A DNA stretch of 6,435 bases. It comes from DUAL01 sp036012565 (GTDB taxonomy: Bacteria; Bacteroidota; Bacteroidia; Flavobacteriales; BACL11). The stretch lies in the NCBI GenBank assembly GCA_036012565.1, contig DASCPP010000046.1, forward strand, positions 1 to 6,435. The letters are read 5' to 3'. Shown here one piece after another: positions 1-5,232 of the stretch. Below the pieces are notes generated by a model. That model was not told the DNA's origin, did no database searches, and saw nothing but the letters and a program-made list of their open reading frames with translations. The translations under genes were made by a program, and so were the position numbers. The number at the start of each line of letters is the position of its first letter. The stretch's first letter is position 1.

Positions 1-2663
1 TGGCAGGAGGTTCTGATTATCAATTAGGTATTGATGGCAATAGCACTAATTTATTCAGAAATAATAATGGTGTAAATTACCCTTATAATTTTAATACTTT
101 GGCTTCTATTACCGGATCAAGTGCTGGTGGTCAATACTATTATTTCTTTTATGATATTGAAATCAAACAATCATCTCAGCCAAACAATTATTCCATTTGT
201 GCAGGAGATAGTATAGTAGTTGGAGGAAATGTTTATAATGCAAGCGGTTTATATACAGATAGTTTAACTTCTTCTATTGGTTGTGATAGTTTAGTCTTTA
301 CCAATTTAATGGTTTATCCAAATTCTACTTTTAGCAATCCACAAAATATTTGTAGTGGAGGGTCATATTCAATAGGGAATAATGTTTATGATTCTACAGG
401 AGTATATTCTGATACATTAGTAGCTGCAAATGGCTGTGATAGTGTTGTTACAACAACGCTTACTGTTTCGTCTTCTTCTGTTTCTATTACAACAAATAAT
501 TTTACTATTTGTGATGGAGATAGTATTGTAGTTAATGGCAATGTTTATAATAGTACAGCTTTATATTCTGATACATTAACAAATTCAGTAGGTTGTGATA
601 GTATAATAAATACTAATCTTACAGTACAAACGCCTATAAATTTATCCTTTGATATATGCAGTGGCGATAGTGTGATAGTGGGTAGTAGTATGTACAATAC
701 AAACGGGAATTATTCTGATACATTAATAAGTTCTCTTGGTTGTGATAGTATTATCAACACCAATTTAACCACTTTATTTTCTTATAACTCTGTATTTGGT
801 GGAATTACTGATACAACTGTTGCAAGTGGTGGTTTTTATAATAGTTTACAACATCAAGAATTAGATTGTTATATGCCATCCGAGATAGTATCTGCACTTG
901 TGTATGCGCAAGATACCAATACAATTACCTTTGAGTTAAGAACAAATAATGGCAGTGTATTGGACGATATTACATTGCAAGTATTGCCAGGAGCTCAACG
1001 TATTTACCTTAATTTCGAAATGCCTATTGCTACTAATTTACAGTTGGGAATTGCTGCTTCTAACTCTGGTCTATACAGATCGAATCAAGGTGTGAATTAC
1101 CCTTACGATTTTGATAATTTTGCTGCTATTACGGGATCAAGTGCTGGTGGTCAATATTATTATTTCTTTTATGATGTAGAAATTCGACTTTCCACTCAGC
1201 CAACACATTATGCAGTATGTTCTGGTGATAGTATTCATGTTGGCAATAGTATTTACTATACTTCTGGATATTATGTAGATTCCTTAACTTCTGTAGGTGG
1301 TTGTGATAGTATTGTGTATACCGATTTGGCAGTACACCCTCATGTCAGTTATAGTAATATACAGACCATTTGTAGTGGAGAAGTTACTATTGTAGGCAGT
1401 AATGTTTATGACTCAACTGGTGTTTATGTTGACACCTTATACAATGCATTTGGTTGCGATAGTGTGGTAACTACTATTTTAACCGTTCTTAATATTTCTG
1501 CTAGTACAGGGACAAATAATCAAACTATTTGTTTTGGTGATAGTGTATCTATTGGGACTAGTGTATATTATTATGATGGTGTATATAATGACACAATTCA
1601 ATCCTCTAATGGTTGTGATAGTATTGTTACAACAACATTAACAACACTCACTGCAAATTACACTTCCATTTTTGGGGGGATTTTGGATAGTAGTTCTGCT
1701 CCTGGCGCTTTTAGCACTTGGAATGGTTATCTGGAATTAACTTGTTCTAATATTAGCAATATATCTTCTGCAAAAGTATATGCCTTAGATACCAATACCA
1801 TCACTTTTGAGCTAAGAGATAATAATGGCATTGTATTGGAAGATGAAACTATAATCGTTTATCCTGGCCAGCAAAGAGTGAATCTTAATTTTACTATTCC
1901 AGTTGGGAATGATTTCCAATTGGGAATTAGTAGCGGTAATTCTGGTTTATATAGAAGTAATGCCGGACAAGGAAATAGCCAGTTATATCCTTTCAATATT
2001 GGCCCAGTTTCTATAACAGGTTCGAATGCAAGTGATCAATATTATTATTTCTTTTATGATGTGGAAATCACACCTAATATAACAATAAATACTCTTAGGA
2101 TATGTAATGGAGAAAGCGTTACCATTAATGGAAATGTGTATGATTCAACAGGGGTTTATACTGATAAATACACCGCTTCTAATGGTTGCGATTCTATTGT
2201 AGAAACCAAACTAACGGTTGATACGGCTGTAACTGCTCAAATTTCTCAAAATGGCGTAAATCTTGATGCCAATGTAAATGGCGGTACAAGTCCGTATTCC
2301 TATATTTGGAGTAGTGGAGAAATAAGCCAGAGTATTACACCACTTGCAAACGGTTCTTATTGGGTAATTGCTACCGATACCAATATATGTATTTCTGACA
2401 CGGCTTTCTATGTGGTAACTTTTATTCCAAGTGGAGTTGATGACATCTTAAATTCGGATATAGATATTTATCCTAATCCTACGGATGGTTTGATAAATAT
2501 TATGACTGATCTGAAAATTGAGAAAATAGAAGTCTTTTCGATAGAAGGGAAACTACTTAAAACAACTATGGAGTCGTACATACTCTTGGATGTAAAAGGA
2601 ATTTATTTTATAAAGATTTTTTCAGAGTCAGCAGAAATTATAAAAAGAGTAGTAGTGAATTAG
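1..2663 (+). CDS. Large repeat-containing secreted surface protein with T9SS type A sorting domain (5'-partial)
   Basis: The reading frame is open from the left edge (first full codon at position 3) to a TAG at 2661-2663, giving 886 visible residues; the start and any signal peptide lie outside the window. Visible order: end of a B module (residues 1-55), A repeats 1-4 (65-257), B module (261-395), A repeats 5-7 (405-548), B module (553-689), A repeat 8 (700-739), a SprB-like module (about 745-806) and a C-terminal T9SS sorting domain (813-886) with the YPNP motif at 823-826. Such tails direct export by the type IX system and attachment to or release from the cell surface. The repeats suggest an adhesin-like or structural stalk, but no catalytic domain is visible and the missing N-terminal part could hold one. 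Composition is rich in Ser, Thr, Asn, Asp and Tyr and poor in Lys, as in many extracellular Bacteroidota proteins. The gene probably ends its own transcript. Export route is well supported; molecular function is unknown. Confidence 0.9.
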   Translation, partial: AGGSDYQLGIDGNSTNLFRNNNGVNYPYNFNTLASITGSSAGGQYYYFFYDIEIKQSSQPNNYSICAGDSIVVGGNVYNASGLYTDSLTSSIGCDSLVFTNLMVYPNSTFSNPQNICSGGSYSIGNNVYDSTGVYSDTLVAANGCDSVVTTTLTVSSSSVSITTNNFTICDGDSIVVNGNVYNSTALYSDTLTNSVGCDSIINTNLTVQTPINLSFDICSGDSVIVGSSMYNTNGNYSDTLISSLGCDSIINTNLTTLFSYNSVFGGITDTTVASGGFYNSLQHQELDCYMPSEIVSALVYAQDTNTITFELRTNNGSVLDDITLQVLPGAQRIYLNFEMPIATNLQLGIAASNSGLYRSNQGVNYPYDFDNFAAITGSSAGGQYYYFFYDVEIRLSTQPTHYAVCSGDSIHVGNSIYYTSGYYVDSLTSVGGCDSIVYTDLAVHPHVSYSNIQTICSGEVTIVGSNVYDSTGVYVDTLYNAFGCDSVVTTILTVLNISASTGTNNQTICFGDSVSIGTSVYYYDGVYNDTIQSSNGCDSIVTTTLTTLTANYTSIFGGILDSSSAPGAFSTWNGYLELTCSNISNISSAKVYALDTNTITFELRDNNGIVLEDETIIVYPGQQRVNLNFTIPVGNDFQLGISSGNSGLYRSNAGQGNSQLYPFNIGPVSITGSNASDQYYYFFYDVEITPNITINTLRICNGESVTINGNVYDSTGVYTDKYTASNGCDSIVETKLTVDTAVTAQISQNGVNLDANVNGGTSPYSYIWSSGEISQSITPLANGSYWVIATDTNICISDTAFYVVTFIPSGVDDILNSDIDIYPNPTDGLINIMTDLKIEKIEVFSIEGKLLKTTMESYILLDVKGIYFIKIFSESAEIIKRVVVN
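195..773 (+). repeat. A repeats 1-4: 40-residue two-cysteine units
   Basis: Four units of exactly 120 bp lie at 195-314, 348-467, 507-626 and 654-773, separated by linkers of 33, 39 and 27 bp. Each unit starts with I-C-x-G, has a Tyr at unit position 14 and a Y-x-D at 20-22, and carries G-C-D-S at 29-32, then T-x-L near the end. The two Cys are always at unit positions 2 and 30, which suggests one disulfide per unit in the oxidising extracellular space (inference). I recall similar units in other Bacteroidota surface proteins but cannot name a family for them. Confidence 0.9.
783..1187 (+). repeat. B module, second visible copy (about 135 residues)
   Basis: This module follows A repeat 4 after 9 bp. 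Landmarks are S-V-F-G-G near its start, T-I-T-F-E-L-R with N-N-G, P-G-x-Q-R with L-N-F, Q-L-G-I, G-L-Y-R, Y-P-Y, I-T-G-S-S-A-G-G and Y-Y-Y-F-F-Y-D near its end. Alternating hydrophobic residues and the many aromatic residues suggest a beta-sandwich, possibly a ligand-binding one; this is inference. The same module occurs at 1659-2069, and its last third is present at the left edge (3-167). Confidence 0.85.
1215..1646 (+). repeat. A repeats 5-7
   Basis: Three 120-bp units lie at 1215-1334, 1368-1487 and 1527-1646 with linkers of 33 and 39 bp. These are the same linker lengths and order as between repeats 1, 2 and 3, and each unit is exactly 1020 bp from its counterpart. Repeat 6 replaces the usual G-D-S after the first Cys with G-E-V, and repeat 7 ends in L-T-T like repeat 4, rather than the L-T-V of repeats 2, 3, 6 and 8. 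Confidence 0.9.
1659..2069 (+). repeat. B module, third visible copy
   Basis: This copy is 876 bp from the copy at 783 over its first part, with the same landmarks (S-I-F-G-G, T-I-T-F-E-L-R, P-G-Q-Q-R, Q-L-G-I, G-L-Y-R, I-T-G-S, Y-Y-Y-F-F-Y-D). It is 6 bp longer, through extra residues around N-A-G-Q-G-N-S-Q-L before Y-P-F. The G-S-S-A-G-G segment of the other copies has become G-S-N-A-S-D, so it is the most diverged of the visible copies. Confidence 0.85.
2100..2219 (+). repeat. A repeat 8 (single terminal unit)
   Basis: This is the only A unit after the third B module. It keeps both Cys at unit positions 2 and 30 and the 120-bp length. It differs by D-K-Y where other units have D-T-L or D-S-L, and by a Glu at unit position 35. 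It leads into the SprB-like module after a short linker. Confidence 0.88.
2235..2420 (+). other. SprB-like repeat module within the surface protein
   Basis: The segment has the pattern G-G-T-S-P-Y-S-Y-I-W-S-S-G, then S-I-T-x-L-x-x-G-S-Y-W-V, then a T-D-T-N-x-C strand. This matches the short beta module found repeatedly in SprB-type gliding adhesins and other Bacteroidota surface proteins. One copy is present, directly before the sorting domain. Assignment is from motif recognition only. Confidence 0.7.
2439..2660 (+). other. T9SS type A C-terminal sorting domain
   Basis: The last 74 residues contain I-D-I-Y-P-N-P-T-D-G (Y-P-N-P at 2469-2480), followed by a beta-rich segment with I-E-V-F-S-I-E-G-K-L-L and ending G-I-Y-F-I-K-I-F-x8-K-R-V-V-V-N. 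This order, Y-P-N-P then V-x-G-K-L-L-like then G-x-Y-x-x-K-I, is the usual type A sorting domain recognised by the type IX secretion system. The final Lys-Arg plus hydrophobic residues is typical. Confidence 0.93.
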
Positions 2664-2700
2664 CATTTTCTTTAAGAAAATAAACTCTTTTATTTTTCTT
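2643..2700 (+). terminator. Possible terminator of the surface-protein gene
   Basis: Two nested inverted repeats surround the stop region. The outer arms are AAAAGAGT (2643-2650) and ACTCTTTT (2684-2691). Inside is a near-perfect palindrome at 2665-2681, with a 7-bp stem and a 3-base loop. A T-rich stretch follows at 2688-2703. The stems are almost all A-T, so stability is modest. The placement after the stop and before the next promoter is the main support. Confidence 0.4.
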
Positions 2701-2728
2701 TCTAAAATCCTATATATCAAATAGAAAG
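2698..2728. repeat. 7-bp inverted repeat upstream of the helicase promoter
   Basis: CTTTCTA (2698-2704) and TAGAAAG (2722-2728) are perfect inverted copies with a 17-base A-T-rich spacer. The right arm ends 3 bases before the likely -7 element, so it could be an operator; it could equally be a chance match in A-T-rich DNA. Confidence 0.3.
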
Positions 2729-2731
2729 GAG

Positions 2732-2739
2732 TAGTTTTG
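2732..2739 (+). promoter_or_regulatory. Bacteroidota-type -7 promoter element for the helicase gene
   Basis: TAGTTTTG is an exact match to TAnnTTTG, the known -7 consensus of the Bacteroidota primary sigma factor. It ends 16 bases before the ATG at 2756, so the leader would be only about 8-12 bases long. No TTG is visible near -33, so the upstream half is weak or absent. No purine-rich Shine-Dalgarno sequence sits between this element and the ATG, as is common in this phylum. Confidence 0.6.
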
Positions 2740-2755
2740 CACAAATTTTTTGACA

Positions 2756-4564
2756 ATGACATTTTCAGATATGGGATTAGATAATAGCCTTCAAAAAGCT
2801 ATTGCCGATTTGGGCTTTGAGAAGCCAACCCCCATTCAAAGTGAAAGTATTCCTTTTCTTCTTGCGGAGGAAAATGACCTAATTGCACTTGCACAAACCG
2901 GAACAGGGAAAACTGCAGCTTTTGGATTGCCTATCATTCAACAAATTGAAACCGATAGCAAGCAAACACAAGCTATTATTTTATGCCCAACAAGAGAACT
3001 TTGTTTGCAAATAACAAAGGATATGGAAACCTATTCGGAATACACAAAGGGACTAAAAATTACAGCTGTTTATGGAGGAGCAAACATTCAAACGCAAATT
3101 AGAGCACTCAATTCTGGAAGTCAAATAGTTGTAGGAACCCCCGGAAGAGTTATCGATTTAATCAAAAGAAAAAAACTAAAACTGGCTAATATTGAGTATG
3201 TAGTGTTGGATGAGGCAGATGAAATGCTAAATATGGGCTTTAAAGAGGATTTGGATACTATTTTAGCTGAAACCCCAGAAGAAAAGCGAACATTACTTTT
3301 TTCGGCAACAATGCCAAAAGAAGTGATGCGTATTACTAAAAATTATATGTTCAGCCCCAAAACCATTGAAGTGGCTGGCAGAAATGAGGGCGCAAAAAAT
3401 GTTGAGCATCACTTTTATGTGGTAAATGCTCGAGATAGATATAAGGCACTTAGAAGAATATGTGATATAAACCCTGAAATTTATGGAATCGTTTTTTGCA
3501 GAACTCGTAGGGAAACCAAAGATGTAGCCGATAAATTGATGCAAGATGGCTACAATGCAGATGCTTTGCATGGCGATTTATCACAATCGCAAAGAGACCA
3601 TGTAATGGGAAGGTTTAGAAAAAGAAATCTGCAAATGTTAGTGGCCACTGATGTGGCAGCAAGAGGAATTGATATTGATGACCTTACCCATATTATTAAT
3701 TATAACCTGCCAGATGATAATGAAATATATATTCATAGGTCAGGACGAACCGGAAGGGCTGGAAAAAACGGAATTTCTATTATTATTTCCCATAGCCGAG
3801 AAAGAAGAAAATTGCAAGCTATTGGTAAAATGCTGAAAAAAGAGTTAATCCTGAAACAAGTTCCTGATGGAGAAGAAATTTGCGCCATCCAATTACTTGC
3901 CCTTATCGATAAAGTAGTAAAAACGGATATAAATGACCAAATAGAAAAATACATTCCTATTATTGAAGAGAAACTTGCACACTTAGATAAAGAAGAGCTT
4001 TTAAAACATTTTGTTTCGGCAGAATTTAATCGCTTTCTTTCCTTTTATAAAAACGCGCCTGATTTGAACATCAGTACAAATAGCAAAAGTGATAGAGGAA
4101 GAAAAAATGATAGAAGAGAAAAAAAAGGAAGATCAACAGGACATGCGGAAAAAGGTTACACTCGTTTTTTTATCAATTTAGGGAAGCTGCAAAACTTAGA
4201 AACACACAATCTAATTGGTCTGATCAATGAATACACTCGGAAAAGAAATATCCCAATTGGTAAAATTGATATTTTGCGGAAATTTTCCTTTTTTGAGGTT
4301 GATAGTAATAATGAGCAAGATGTATTGGTTGGACTTTCCAATGCCCAATGGAATGGCAATAGCGTATCCGTAGAAGTATCGAAACCACCAACTTCTGGAG
4401 GAAATGATTTCAGAAGAAAATCATCAGGGAGTGGGAGAAAAAGATTTGAGGCGAAAAGAAAAAAAAGTAGCAGTAACAAAAGAAAGAGTAGCCCAAGAAG
4501 AGGTAGTGGAGAAGGGTCGTTCAAAGATAAATTTAAGGCAAGCACCAGAAGGAAAAGGAGTTAG
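2756..4564 (+). CDS. DEAD-box ATP-dependent RNA helicase with DbpA-type RNA-binding domain
   Basis: This complete 602-residue protein unwinds or remodels RNA in the cytoplasm using ATP; relatives (DeaD/CsdA and DbpA groups) act in ribosome assembly and cold adaptation. All core motifs are visible: Q motif with F21 and Q28, Walker A A-Q-T-G-T-G-K-T (46-53), P-T-R-E-L (78-82), T-P-G-R (128-131), D-E-A-D (152-155), S-A-T (183-185), V-F-C-R-T (246-250), A-T-D-V-A-A-R-G-I-D (297-306) and H-R-S-G-R-T-G-R-A-G (327-336). After a charged linker (about 443-465) comes a DbpA-type RNA-binding domain (about 467-543), then a Lys/Arg/Ser/Gly tail (550-602). I chose ATG 2756 because the family normally begins a few residues before the F-x-D-x-x-L segment; an in-frame TTG at 2750 adds only two residues. 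It likely has its own promoter. The deaD/csdA name is plausible, but which ortholog it is cannot be settled here. The stop overlaps that of tsaB. Confidence 0.95.
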   Translation: MTFSDMGLDNSLQKAIADLGFEKPTPIQSESIPFLLAEENDLIALAQTGTGKTAAFGLPIIQQIETDSKQTQAIILCPTRELCLQITKDMETYSEYTKGLKITAVYGGANIQTQIRALNSGSQIVVGTPGRVIDLIKRKKLKLANIEYVVLDEADEMLNMGFKEDLDTILAETPEEKRTLLFSATMPKEVMRITKNYMFSPKTIEVAGRNEGAKNVEHHFYVVNARDRYKALRRICDINPEIYGIVFCRTRRETKDVADKLMQDGYNADALHGDLSQSQRDHVMGRFRKRNLQMLVATDVAARGIDIDDLTHIINYNLPDDNEIYIHRSGRTGRAGKNGISIIISHSRERRKLQAIGKMLKKELILKQVPDGEEICAIQLLALIDKVVKTDINDQIEKYIPIIEEKLAHLDKEELLKHFVSAEFNRFLSFYKNAPDLNISTNSKSDRGRKNDRREKKGRSTGHAEKGYTRFFINLGKLQNLETHNLIGLINEYTRKRNIPIGKIDILRKFSFFEVDSNNEQDVLVGLSNAQWNGNSVSVEVSKPPTSGGNDFRRKSSGSGRKRFEAKRKKSSSNKRKSSPRRGSGEGSFKDKFKASTRRKRS

Positions 4565-4573
4565 GCCTTTTCC
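4551..4573. terminator. Hairpin across the overlapping stop codons of two convergent genes
   Basis: GGAAAAGG (4551-4558) and CCTTTTCC (4566-4573) form a perfect 8-bp stem with a 7-base loop that contains both stop codons. Being symmetrical, it would form in transcripts from either side. Neither strand has a T-run after it, so it does not look like a standard intrinsic terminator. It may instead slow RNA polymerase or protect 3' ends (inference). Confidence 0.35.
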
Positions 4574-5232
4574 CCTACAACAAAATCTTTAAGATAAAAA
4601 GGCTCGAAATAAGCAACATCCTCAAAATCTTTATTTGCATATTTTTGCATGGCTAGGGCAACCATATCTTTGGAACTTGGATAAATTTCTTCTATAAATT
4701 TAGCATTAGAATGCTTTATAATTTCCTTACACTTATTTGCCCCATCCCCAAAAAATAACACTTTTTGTTCCAACTCTTTTTCATAAGATTCCTTAGTAAT
4801 AATGTCAGCTTGCACCCCTCTTATCTCATTATTTGAACTATTATAAAATGCATTATAAACCTCCATCCTGCGCGCATCAATCATTGGGCAATACAAATCT
4901 GATTTTTCTTTTTGAGTCATCCCAAAAGCCATGGCTTTTAAAGTAGAAATTGAAATTAATGGCTTATCAATCGCATAGCAAATCCCTTTTGCCGTAGATG
5001 TGCCTATGCGCAAACCAGTAAAGGAACCAGGGCCTTTGCTTACAGCAATAGCATCCAGATCTTGAATGGTAAAATCTTGATTTTTGAATAGTTCTGTAAT
5101 AAAAACAGTGAGCTTTTCGGCATGCGAATATTGCTCATTCACTTGCTGTTTTGTAGCAATAATTTTATCATCAGAAGCTAAGGAAACTGAGCAACTTTTT
5201 GTAGCTGTTTCTATAAGCAGAATAAGAGTCAT
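4561..5232 (-). CDS. tsaB: TsaB, dimerization subunit of the tRNA N6-threonylcarbamoyladenosine (t6A37) synthase complex
   Basis: This complete 223-residue protein is the usual TsaB length. TsaB (YeaZ) is a cytoplasmic, catalytically inactive actin/HSP70-fold paralogue of TsaD. It pairs with TsaD and TsaE to add threonylcarbamoyl to A37 of ANN-decoding tRNAs. Diagnostic features are the N-terminal L-I-E-T-A-T-K-S-C-S-V-S-L strand-turn (residues 6-18), H-A-E-K-L (37-41), the family signature K-G-P-G-S-F-T-G-L-R-I-G (66-77) and D-A-R-R-M-E-V-Y (119-126). The start is the ATG at 5232-5230, which directly follows the stop codon of the upstream adaptor gene with no base between, so translation is probably coupled and transcription shared. 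No Shine-Dalgarno sequence is visible. The TAA stop overlaps the stop of the convergent helicase gene. TsaD, TsaE and TsaC are not encoded in the window. Confidence 0.95.
   Translation of the reverse strand: MTLILLIETATKSCSVSLASDDKIIATKQQVNEQYSHAEKLTVFITELFKNQDFTIQDLDAIAVSKGPGSFTGLRIGTSTAKGICYAIDKPLISISTLKAMAFGMTQKEKSDLYCPMIDARRMEVYNAFYNSSNNEIRGVQADIITKESYEKELEQKVLFFGDGANKCKEIIKHSNAKFIEEIYPSSKDMVALAMQKYANKDFEDVAYFEPFYLKDFVVGEKA

Noticed and set aside
99..101. TTG at 99 as the start of the surface protein
   Set aside because: The same frame is open to the left edge and the preceding residues align with the second B module, so the gene begins outside the window.
195..2219. Regularly spaced repeats as a CRISPR array
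   Set aside because: The repeats are 120 bp, diverged, in frame and translated, and lack short identical repeats with unique spacers.
2750..2752. TTG at 2750 as the helicase start
   Set aside because: The ATG two codons later at 2756 fits the family N-terminus, and a start at 2750 would shorten an already very short leader.
3293..3571. 92-codon open frame on the minus strand opposite the helicase core
   Set aside because: The other strand encodes conserved helicase motifs here, and the frame shows no recognisable protein features.
4156..4545. 129-codon open frame on the minus strand opposite the helicase C-terminal part
   Set aside because: It is the Leu/Phe-rich complement of Lys-rich coding DNA, lies wholly within a well-supported gene, and resembles no family I know.
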